Made by a program: the position numbers and the translations under genes. The notes below the pieces were generated by a model that had not been told where the DNA came from, made no database searches, and worked only from the letters and a program-made list of their open reading frames with translations. This document shows, in pieces, positions 1 through 5,839 of a stretch of 10,778 nt of DNA. The stretch is from an uncultured bacterium (GTDB taxonomy: Bacteria; Planctomycetota; UBA1135; UBA2386): positions 1 through 10,778 of the forward strand of contig CALKYL010000399.1 of assembly GCA_938003515.1 (NCBI GenBank), in the 5' to 3' direction. Positions within the stretch are counted from its first letter, which is position 1, and the number at the start of each line of letters is the position of its first letter.

Positions 1-144
1 GGCTCGTTTACACCTTTACAAGGGGTTGGAGTTGGGGCATTTGTCGCGGCGCCCAGCCAAGGGCACGACCGCGCAGGGGGTTTCACCAGCTGTGTCATCA
101 CCATCCCCTGAACGAGCGGAAACACCAGCTGGAGGAGCAAATTC

Positions 145-951
145 TCAGATGAGCTTTTGGAAGAAGGTAAGCGCGCCGTTCCTGATTTTTGGCCTGGCCA
201 CGCCGCTGCTCGCGAACTGCGACGGCCTGCCCGGCATCCCCGGAGCCGATTGCCCGGCACTCAAGGACGGAAACTTCGCCGCGCTGAAGTTCGAGGGGGG
301 CGCCGAGGTCGATGGAAAGCTCAAGGGCTTCCTCGAGGGCGTGTACAAGTTCGAGAAGCTGGCGGTCGAGATGGAGGCGAACTTGATCGCTTCCTGTGGC
401 GAGCTCGGCAAGGCCATGGGCATGCCCGAGGCCGAGCTGGCGGCTGAGCCGGCCGGCGGCGACGGTGCCAAGAAGGTCTGCGAGGCGGTGGCCGCCAAGA
501 TCGACGCCACGCTCCAGGCTTCCGGTGGCGCCACCTTGGCGATCGAGATCGGCGAGCCGTCGTGCTCGGTGCCGATCGAGGCGATGAACGCTTGCTTCGG
601 CGAGTGTGGCTCGCCCGTGAGCCCCGGCGAGTTCGAGGCCTCCTGTGAGGGTGGCGAGATCAGCGGCACCTGCACGGCGGCGAGCACGATGTGCGAGATC
701 AGCAACGTGAAGTAGACCGGCCGGACCCAGCCCTGCCCCGCGAACTTCACCGGCGGCGCGTTGAAGTGGTAGATCAGGTAGCTGACGAGGAACAGCGCCG
801 ACACGACGACCGCGCTCAGCATCAGCTTCTTGTGCAGATCGATCGCGCCTCGCTTGACGGCGACCAGGCCGGCGACGATCAGGACGAGCGCCAACGCGTT
901 GAGCGCCGCGTCGACGTCGGCGAGCACACGGAAATCGAACTGCAGGAGCAT
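145..951 (-). CDS. DUF420 family membrane protein with its C-terminus replaced by antisense readthrough
   Basis: Residues 1-98 (bases 951 to about 658) match the DUF420 family of small, multi-pass membrane proteins often encoded beside cytochrome oxidase assembly genes. Visible signs are hydrophobic segments at about 14-34, 44-64 and 79-97 and the conserved-looking histidines H40 (DLHKKLM), H62 (YHF) and H87 (ISHIVLA). Family members normally have a further loop and helix after VQVPL. Here the frame instead runs into Ser/Pro/Ala-rich sequence (SPPSQEASNSPG onward) that is the exact antisense of the plus-strand exported-protein gene, stopping at 145. The readable frame is therefore 268 aa, but only about the first 97 residues look native. 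The start is ATG 951, eight bases after the permease stop, which fits last place in the cta operon. The frame is also open upstream of 951, but there it is only a shadow of the permease gene. Confidence 0.65.
   Translation of the reverse strand: MLLQFDFRVLADVDAALNALALVLIVAGLVAVKRGAIDLHKKLMLSAVVVSALFLVSYLIYHFNAPPVKFAGQGWVRPVYFTLLISHIVLAAVQVPLISPPSQEASNSPGLTGEPHSPKQAFIASIGTEHDGSPISIAKVAPPEAWSVASILAATASQTFLAPSPPAGSAASSASGMPMALPSSPQEAIKFASISTASFSNLYTPSRKPLSFPSTSAPPSNFSAAKFPSLSAGQSAPGMPGRPSQFASSGVARPKIRNGALTFFQKLI
149..715 (+). CDS. Exported cysteine-rich protein, myxobacterial type, apparently C-terminally truncated
   Basis: The protein has 188 aa and no function I can name. A basic start (MSFWKK) and hydrophobic stretch at residues 8-22 form a signal peptide, followed by C24. 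The lipobox-like LANC has Asn at -1, so lipidation is doubtful. After it come a Gly/Pro-rich CDGLPGIPGADCP segment, a helical region (about 45-125) and a cysteine-rich end (C139, C149, C153, C166, C175, C182). From memory, myxobacterial secreted proteins share this pattern of N-terminal CP motif, lysine/alanine helices and a C-x3-C segment ending in a Gly-Ile-Ser-Gly-x-Cys stretch, but they continue well beyond it. Here the last ~13 residues (CTAASTMCEISNVK) are the antisense of a DUF420 gene, so the natural C-terminus seems lost. I chose ATG 149 because it starts the signal peptide and lies downstream of GGAGGAG (131-137). The frame is open back to an ATG at 26, but that extension looks non-coding. 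Confidence 0.6.
   Translation: MSFWKKVSAPFLIFGLATPLLANCDGLPGIPGADCPALKDGNFAALKFEGGAEVDGKLKGFLEGVYKFEKLAVEMEANLIASCGELGKAMGMPEAELAAEPAGGDGAKKVCEAVAAKIDATLQASGGATLAIEIGEPSCSVPIEAMNACFGECGSPVSPGEFEASCEGGEISGTCTAASTMCEISNVK
655..676. other. Probable chimeric junction between two unrelated sequences
   Basis: Two convergent genes both stop resembling their families here. The plus-strand exported protein is typical up to about GEISGTC (codons 653-673). The minus-strand DUF420 protein is typical down to about VQVPL (codon ending at 661). The shared bases fit both reading frames, so the join may have formed at a short stretch of similarity. The left side is less GC-rich than the right. An assembly misjoin and a real illegitimate recombination event cannot be told apart from the sequence alone. 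Confidence 0.55.
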
Positions 952-959
952 GGGTGGAG

Positions 960-1721
960 TCAGACGGCGTCGCGGGTGCTGCGGCGGGTCACGACCCACG
1001 TGCCGAGCGCGAAGGTCAGGACGGCGAAGACGGCGGTGCCGGCGAGGCACGTGGCGAACGACGGGCAGCCGGGCGCCTCGCCCTCGAGCGCGTGGCGCAG
1101 CGCGCCGACGCCGTAGGTCATCGGGTTGACGTGGCGCACCCAGCTCAGCAGCCAGTGCGCGTCCGCCATCGGGAAGAAGGCGCCCGAGAGCAGCAGCATC
1201 GGCATCAGGAACAGCATCATGATGCCGTGGTAGCCGGCGGTGCTGTCCATGACCCAGGCGAGCGCGAACCCGAGGCCCGTAACGGCGATCGACAGCAGCG
1301 CGAGCACGGCGAGACCGAGCGCGAGCCGGTCGCCGGCGAGCTCCACGCCGGCGAGCGGCGCGAGCAGCAGGAACACGACGGCCAGCCCCATGCCGAGCGT
1401 CGCGCCGCCGAGGATCTTGCCGAGCGCGATCGCCGCGCGCGGCACCGGCGACACGAGCACGCCCTGCAGGAAGCCTTCCTTGCGGTCCTCGATGACGGTG
1501 ATCGTCGCGAAGATCGCCGTGAACAGCGTGATCATCGCGAGCGTGCCGACGAAGAAGTAGCGGCCGTAGTCCAGGCCGGCGGGCTTGAAGGAGCCGTGCA
1601 GGGCGCCGCTGAACAGCAGCCAGAACACCACGGGCTGCAGCAGCGAGCCGGTCAGCCGCGACCGGTCGCGCAGGAAGCGCACGATCTCGCGGTGCCACAG
1701 CGCGTAGACGGCGCGGCTCAC
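960..1721 (-). CDS. ABC-2 type transporter permease
   Basis: This 253-aa inner-membrane protein is the membrane half of an ABC exporter, partnered with the ATPase gene just upstream. It has a basic, cytoplasmic N-terminus (WHREIVRFLRDRSR) and hydrophobic segments at about 28-43, 57-77, 105-127, 133-157, 164-184 and 224-245. The ABC-2 family pattern is clear: an EDRKEGFLQGVLVSPVPR coupling-type loop at about 78-95, then LLSGAFFPM and HVNPMTYGVGALRHAL at 177-212. The start is GTG 1721, whose last three bases form the ATPase stop (GTGA, 4-base overlap), a sign of translational coupling. The substrate cannot be read from sequence. Its place between heme A synthesis genes and DUF420 suggests a role in cytochrome oxidase or heme/copper handling, but that is inference. 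Drug or lipid export of the Drr/Nat type is the main alternative. Confidence 0.9.
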   Translation of the reverse strand: MSRAVYALWHREIVRFLRDRSRLTGSLLQPVVFWLLFSGALHGSFKPAGLDYGRYFFVGTLAMITLFTAIFATITVIEDRKEGFLQGVLVSPVPRAAIALGKILGGATLGMGLAVVFLLLAPLAGVELAGDRLALGLAVLALLSIAVTGLGFALAWVMDSTAGYHGIMMLFLMPMLLLSGAFFPMADAHWLLSWVRHVNPMTYGVGALRHALEGEAPGCPSFATCLAGTAVFAVLTFALGTWVVTRRSTRDAV

Positions 1722-2674
1722 GCCCGCCTCCGCCGCTTCGGCGCGGGCGCCGGAGCCTCGGCGACGAAGCGCTTGCCGGTCTTCTGCAGGAAGACGTCCT
1801 CGAGCGAGGGGTGCGCGAGGTGCAGCCGCGTCACCCGGTCGCCGAAGCGGCGCATCAGCTCGGGCACGAGGTCGTGCACGCGCTCGCCGTCGACGCGCAG
1901 CGACTGCTCGAACACCTGCGTGTTCGCGTCGAACTCCCGCCGGAGCTCCTCCGCGAGCGCGGTCGCGTCGGGCGTCTCCACGTCCAGCACCTGGCCGCCG
2001 AGCTCGCGGGTCAGCTCGGCCGGATCTCCGGCGGCGACCACGCGCCCTTCGTCGAGCAACATCAGCCGGTCGGCCTCGGCGGCCTCGTCCATGAGGTGGG
2101 TCGTGAACAGCACCGTCAGGCCTCGCTGCGCGCGCAGCACCCGCCACATCTCGCGGCGCGCCGCCGGGTCGAGCCCGGTGCTCGCCTCGTCGAGCAGCAC
2201 GACGTCGGGCCGGCTCAGCAGGCACTTCGCGATCTCGACGCGGCGTCGCAGGCCGCCCGACAGCTCGGCGACGGGGTCGCGGCGGCGGTCGGCGAGGTCC
2301 GCCTGTGCGAGCACGTCGTCGACCCGGGCGCCGAGTTCGGCGCCGCCGAGCCCGAGCAGGAGCCCGCCGTAGCGCAGGTTCTCGGCGACCGTCAGCTTCC
2401 GGTCGACCGCCGGCGACTGGAACACGACGCCGATGCGCCGGCGGATCGCGGCGGGTTCGCGGCGCAGGTCGTGGCCCAGCACGCGCACGTCGCCCTGCTG
2501 CAGCGGCACGAGCGTCGACAGCAGCCGGAAGAGCGTCGACTTGCCGGAGCCGTTGGGCCCGAGGAAGCCGTGCACCGCCCCGGGCGCGACCTCGAAGGAG
2601 ACGTCCGCGAGCGCGGTGCGTTCGCGATAGCGGAACGTCACGCCCGCGGCGGTGATCGCGGCGGAGGAGCTCAT
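1718..2674 (-). CDS. ABC transporter ATP-binding protein
   Basis: This 318-aa cytoplasmic ATPase powers the ABC-2 permease encoded next. All nucleotide-binding motifs are intact: Walker A GPNGSGKST (39-47), Q-loop Q86 (VFQSP), signature LSGGLRRR (138-145), Walker B VVLLDEA (158-164), D-loop GLDP (167-170) and switch histidine H193 (TTHLMDEA). The ~90 residues after about 225 form an accessory C-terminal domain ending in HPSLEDVFLQKTGKRF, as in DrrA/NatA-type exporters, followed by a short basic tail (KRRRRA). ATG 2674 overlaps the ctaB stop by 4 bases (ATGA), and the gene's own stop overlaps the permease start, so it is probably translated as part of one coupled series. The ATPase assignment is secure; the transported substrate is unknown. 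Confidence 0.95.
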   Translation of the reverse strand: MSSSAAITAAGVTFRYRERTALADVSFEVAPGAVHGFLGPNGSGKSTLFRLLSTLVPLQQGDVRVLGHDLRREPAAIRRRIGVVFQSPAVDRKLTVAENLRYGGLLLGLGGAELGARVDDVLAQADLADRRRDPVAELSGGLRRRVEIAKCLLSRPDVVLLDEASTGLDPAARREMWRVLRAQRGLTVLFTTHLMDEAAEADRLMLLDEGRVVAAGDPAELTRELGGQVLDVETPDATALAEELRREFDANTQVFEQSLRVDGERVHDLVPELMRRFGDRVTRLHLAHPSLEDVFLQKTGKRFVAEAPAPAPKRRRRA

Positions 2675-3606
2675 CGGCGCGTCAGGACCATCGTGATCAG
2701 GAGCAGCGGCAGGTAGACGATCGAGGTCACGAACGTAACCCGCATGGCCACGTCCCGGCGAGTGAGCGCCGCGAACAACACCGGCACGAAGAAGACCACG
2801 TCGAGCAGCACCGCGACGACGGCGTAGCGGTCGTCGGTCATCCCGGTGACGAACGGCACGAGCGACGCGATACCGAGGCCACAGACGTAGAGCAGCATCG
2901 CGATGCCCGTGCGGTGTCCGGTCGGGTCGAGCACCGGCAGCATGCGCATGCCCGCGCGGGCGTAGTCCTCGCGGTAGCGCCACGCGACCGACAGGAAGTG
3001 CGGGATCTGCCAGAAGAACAGGATCGCGAACAGCACCAGCTGCGGCAGCGCGAGGTGGCCGACGACCGCGGCGTGGCCGACGACCGGCGGCAGCGCGCCC
3101 GGGATCGCGCCGACGAGCGTGTTGAGCGGCGTGCGCGTCTTCATCGGCGTGTAGACGAGCACGTAGCTGACGACGATCGCCGCGCACAGCCCGCCCGCGG
3201 TCCAGTTCCACTGCCCAAGCGGCCGCGAGCCGTCGGGCGCGAGCGGCGCGGCCCCGACCAGCACCAGCGCGACGCCGGCGATCGACGTCACGGCGCCGAA
3301 GACCAGCACGCTGCGCGGCGACAGCCGCCCGCTCGGCAGCGGCCGCCTCTGCGTGCGCTGCATCAGCGGGTCGAGGTGCCGCTCGCTGTACATGTTGAGG
3401 GCGGCGGCGCCGACCGCGGCGAGGAACGTGCCGAGCGTTGTCGCCAGCAGGAGGTCGGTCGGCGGGTGCGACGTTCGCGAGGGCCAGCCCATGTAGGCGC
3501 CCGCGACCACCGCGAAGACCGCGAGCGCAGACAGCCGCGGCTTGCCGAGCTCCCAGAACGCCCGCAGGACCTCGGACGTGGTCAGGGACCCGGCGCGAGC
3601 CGTCAT
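2671..3606 (-). CDS. ctaB: Protoheme IX farnesyltransferase (heme O synthase)
   Basis: The enzyme transfers a farnesyl group from farnesyl diphosphate to the vinyl group of heme B, giving heme O, in the inner membrane. This 311-aa UbiA/COX10-family protein has the usual length and about nine hydrophobic segments. The first prenyl-diphosphate site is NMYSERHLDPLMQRTQRRPLP (71-91), with N71 and D79 in the expected positions. The second conserved loop runs from YTPMKTRTPLNTLVGAIPG (152-170) into ALPPVVGH. The CtaB-specific WQIPHFLSVAWRYREDY is at 199-215, followed by GMRMLPV. This set separates it from quinone-pathway UbiA enzymes. ATG 3606 overlaps the ctaA stop (ATGA). It supplies the substrate for CtaA immediately upstream, implying an aa3-type terminal oxidase in this organism. 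Confidence 0.96.
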   Translation of the reverse strand: MTARAGSLTTSEVLRAFWELGKPRLSALAVFAVVAGAYMGWPSRTSHPPTDLLLATTLGTFLAAVGAAALNMYSERHLDPLMQRTQRRPLPSGRLSPRSVLVFGAVTSIAGVALVLVGAAPLAPDGSRPLGQWNWTAGGLCAAIVVSYVLVYTPMKTRTPLNTLVGAIPGALPPVVGHAAVVGHLALPQLVLFAILFFWQIPHFLSVAWRYREDYARAGMRMLPVLDPTGHRTGIAMLLYVCGLGIASLVPFVTGMTDDRYAVVAVLLDVVFFVPVLFAALTRRDVAMRVTFVTSIVYLPLLLITMVLTRR

Positions 3607-4541
3607 GGCGAGGCGGCGCCGCGGGCGCGGGTGGCGCGGAACACGTGCGCGGCCAGCGCCGCCATCAGCACGGTCAGCATCGCGCCGACGACGACGTGCA
3701 CCGAGATGACCGACGCGGCGCCGAGGTCCTCGACGTTCTCCGGCCGCTTGCCGTCCGGGTTGCGCACCGCGAGCGCGACGAAGCCGAGCGCGATCTGCAC
3801 GATCAGCAGCGAGACGATCGTGCGCGCGATGCCGCGCACACCCGGCGCGGCGCCGAGCTTGCCGACGGCGAACGCCGTCGCGATCGCCGCGATCAGGAAC
3901 ACGACGAACGCGTTGCCGACGTGGGTCCACAGCGCGTGGCTGCTGTTGGTGTGCCGGGCGACCGCGCCGATCACCGTGTGCGCGACGAGCCAGCCGAGGG
4001 CGAACAGCACGAGCCCCCGGCCGGTGCCGGGCGCGACGTCGGCGAGCGGCCGCGTGCGGCGGTAGCGGTCGGACAGCTGGTAGGCGAGCCAGCCGAACGT
4101 CGCGAGGGTCAGCTGCGCGAGCGTGCCGTGCGTGACCGACGTCGCCGCCGGCAGGTCCTTCAGCACGCCGGTGCCGCCCACGACGCCCTGCGCCAGCGTC
4201 AGGCAGCCGCCGAGGAACGCGGTGCGTCGCGCGAGCGTGGTGCCGTGGCCGCCGAGCCAGAGCCACAGCCACAGCCCGAGCGCGACGGTGCCGGTCGTCG
4301 CCGCGGCGAGGCGGTGGAAGTGCTCGAGGAAGCCCGGCACCGTCGTCCACGAGCTCTCCGGCATCACCTGGCCGTCGGACAACGGCCAGTCCGGGTAGGC
4401 CATGCCGGACCCGGTGCTCGTCGTCAGCGCCCCGAGCACGATCGTGACGGTCATCAGACCCAGCACGCCGAACGTCAGCCGGAACGGACCCCGCCCGCGC
4501 TCGTGCGATTCGGGCAGGGTCGTGGCGGCGGCGGCGCTCAT
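3603..4541 (-). CDS. ctaA: Heme A synthase
   Basis: CtaA/COX15 oxidises the C8 methyl of heme O to a formyl group to make heme A for cytochrome oxidase. This 312-aa protein has eight hydrophobic segments arranged as two four-helix halves. The signature TTSTGSGMAYPDWPLSDGQ follows helix 1 (41-58). The heme ligands and catalytic residue of the Bacillus subtilis enzyme appear conserved with similar spacing: E73 and H76 (EHFHR), H138 (THGTLAQ), H207 (LWTHVGN) and H282 (ISVHVVVGA). ATG 4541 lies 44 bases after the preceding gene's stop; the frame is open further upstream, but that extension is basic and non-membrane. A perfect 6-base inverted repeat directly abuts the start codon and could affect initiation. 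The gene overlaps ctaB by 4 bases. Confidence 0.95.
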   Translation of the reverse strand: MSAAAATTLPESHERGRGPFRLTFGVLGLMTVTIVLGALTTSTGSGMAYPDWPLSDGQVMPESSWTTVPGFLEHFHRLAAATTGTVALGLWLWLWLGGHGTTLARRTAFLGGCLTLAQGVVGGTGVLKDLPAATSVTHGTLAQLTLATFGWLAYQLSDRYRRTRPLADVAPGTGRGLVLFALGWLVAHTVIGAVARHTNSSHALWTHVGNAFVVFLIAAIATAFAVGKLGAAPGVRGIARTIVSLLIVQIALGFVALAVRNPDGKRPENVEDLGAASVISVHVVVGAMLTVLMAALAAHVFRATRARGAASP

Positions 4542-4558
4542 GGGGCTGGATGAGCCCC
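4542..4558 (-). promoter_or_regulatory. Hairpin abutting the ctaA start codon
   Basis: On the minus strand GGGGCT-CATCC-AGCCCC is a perfect 6-base stem with a 5-base loop, ending at the base before the ctaA ATG. The only Shine-Dalgarno-like run here (AGGGG) starts one base outside the stem and is otherwise inside it. In mRNA the fold could hide the ribosome site and make ctaA translation depend on readthrough from the gene upstream. It could also be chance in GC-rich DNA. Confidence 0.3.
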
Positions 4559-4585
4559 TGAGAATGCCCCGCCAAGGGCTGATTT

Positions 4586-5407
4586 TCAGCGGCGGAGCAC
4601 GCGCGTCGCGGGCCGGCGGCCGGCGTCGGTCTCGAACGCCTCCCACATCGGCCGCTCGCTGTCCAGCAGCCCGCGGGCGTCGACGGTGCGGTCGATCGCC
4701 TCCTCCGGCGTGTTGCGCGCCGTTGCGAGCAGCCCCTCGGTCTCGAAGTCGAGACCGTCGCCCATCTCGGCCGCCGACTGCAGGTAGCTGATCGCGGCCT
4801 CGGCCTCACCCATGCGCAGCAGGCAGACGCCGAGGTCCTTGTGCGCCGCGCGGGTCGCGTACATCGGGACGCCCTCGCCCGGGACGAGCGAGAGCTCGGC
4901 GATCGCGCGCTGCCAGAGGCGCTGGTTCATCAGCTTCTCGCCGCGGTGCAGGTGCGTGAGCACGGCGGTGTCGAGCTGCTCGTCGAGCACCTCGAACTCC
5001 ATGACCTCGATCCACGGGATGCTCTGGAACGTGTTGCGCACGACACCGGTCACGCGCATGCGCTGGTAGAGACGCATGCCGTACAGGGTCTCGAGCTGGC
5101 GGCTGAGCTTGCTGAGGAACAGCATGCCGAACACGTCGTTGTAGGCCTTCTCCTGCCAGATCGACTGCTCGTCGCCCCACGCGTAGAAGTTCGCGTAGTC
5201 GCTCGGCGTGAACTTGGTGAAGAACGGATTCGAGATCCGGCCCAGCGACGCGAACTGCACGACGAAGCGCACCTTCACGTTGTGGAAGGCGTCGGGCTCC
5301 GCGCGCACGGCCGTCAGCGTCGTGTCGACCGCCACGCCCAATTCGCGGTTTTGCGCCGGCAGCGCGGCGACGCCGAGCAGGAACGAAACGAACAAAGCAG
5401 ATCTCAT
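4586..5407 (-). CDS. Secreted protein of unknown function with helical-repeat C-terminal half
   Basis: I do not recognise this 273-aa protein. MRSALFVSFLLGVAALPAQ is a good signal peptide with probable cleavage after AQ (18-19), so it is exported. Residues 25-145 form a mixed alpha/beta domain rich in aromatics (NPFFTKFTPSDYANFYAWGD, 60-79), with two strand-like stretches: KVRFVVQFASLG (45-56) and YQRMRVTGVVRNTF (114-127). Residues 148-230 look like one to two TPR-type helical hairpins: GEKLMNQRLWQRAIAELSLV, then AAHKDLGVCLLRMGEAEAAI. ATG 5407 has a weak GGAA upstream. The gene sits 44 bases before ctaA and 38 bases after a small helical-protein gene, so it is probably in the same transcript. 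A periplasmic scaffold for oxidase assembly would fit the context, but that is a guess. Confidence 0.82.
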   Translation of the reverse strand: MRSALFVSFLLGVAALPAQNRELGVAVDTTLTAVRAEPDAFHNVKVRFVVQFASLGRISNPFFTKFTPSDYANFYAWGDEQSIWQEKAYNDVFGMLFLSKLSRQLETLYGMRLYQRMRVTGVVRNTFQSIPWIEVMEFEVLDEQLDTAVLTHLHRGEKLMNQRLWQRAIAELSLVPGEGVPMYATRAAHKDLGVCLLRMGEAEAAISYLQSAAEMGDGLDFETEGLLATARNTPEEAIDRTVDARGLLDSERPMWEAFETDAGRRPATRVLRR

Positions 5408-5445
5408 GGCGGTTCCGTGTGGGTCTGGAATCGAAAGGGCCGCGG

Positions 5446-5619
5446 TCACTCCGTGATCCGCTCCATCAACTTGCGCAGGGCCTCGTCCATCAGTTCGTCC
5501 GGAACGTCTTCGCCCGACTTCACGAGCTCGCGCAGTCGCTGCATGCGCTGCGCCTTGCTCAGGTTTCGATCCATCAGCTCCTCGACGATGCGATCGACGT
5601 CGGCGTTCGGTTTCGGCAC
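5446..5619 (-). CDS. Small helical protein of unknown function
   Basis: This 57-aa charged protein has a clear amphipathic pattern: DVDRIVEELMDRNLSKAQRM, then RLRELVKSGEDVPDELMDEALRKLMERITE. It has no signal peptide or membrane segment, so it is probably cytoplasmic. I chose GTG 5619 (translated MPKPNADVD) because the 14 codons before it, back to another in-frame GTG at 5661, encode a low-quality Ala/Arg/Ser stretch. Neither start has a good ribosome site, so 5446-5661 (71 aa) remains possible. It is the first gene of the minus-strand cluster, 38 bases before the secreted helical-repeat gene. A small regulator or adaptor would fit, but I recognise no family. Confidence 0.6.
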   Translation of the reverse strand: MPKPNADVDRIVEELMDRNLSKAQRMQRLRELVKSGEDVPDELMDEALRKLMERITE

Positions 5620-5737
5620 GTTGCTGGACCCGGTTGCGAGAGGGCGCGCGGCGGACCGCACGCGACGGGGCTATCGACGTCGGATGGCGCCCGGCTTGAC
5701 GCCTCCTTGCCGCATTCGGGACCGCCTGCCCTAGCGG

Positions 5738-5762
5738 CGGCGGCGATCCACCGACGCCGCCG
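5738..5762. repeat. 8-base inverted repeat in the divergent intergenic region
   Basis: CGGCGGCG (5738-5745) and CGCCGCCG (5755-5762) are perfect arms around a 9-base loop. It lies between the divergent starts of the cta cluster and the lamin-tail gene, a region of about 180-220 bases. No convincing -35/-10 pair was found on either strand. The repeat could be an operator or a transcript-leader hairpin, but such GC-only arms also arise by chance at this base composition. Confidence 0.35.
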
Positions 5763-5839
5763 GCGGATCCGGCGAGTGCTCCAGATCCCGACGCCCGCGC
5801 GCCGAATCGATGCGGACTTCGACGCCTGCACGACACCTG

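Noticed and set aside
7..20. TTTACA occurring twice as possible -35 sites
   Set aside because: No acceptable -10 hexamer lies at the right spacing, so a promoter call is unsupported.
84..131. CACCAGCTG direct repeat (84-92 and 123-131)
   Set aside because: Two 9-base copies with no further copies or structure; too little to call an operator or mobile-element end.
26..148. N-terminal extension of the first gene from the ATG at 26
   Set aside because: It would bury the signal peptide behind 41 residues, and the ATG at 149 has a GGAGGAG upstream.
954..5734. Several plus-strand open frames opposite the cta cluster
   Set aside because: They are Arg/Ala/Gln/Glu-rich antisense frames with no motifs, expected opposite GC-rich genes, while the minus strand carries clear families throughout.
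5684..5734. Tiny plus-strand frame after GCTATCGACG
   Set aside because: Only 16 codons with no recognisable content; not supportable as a gene.
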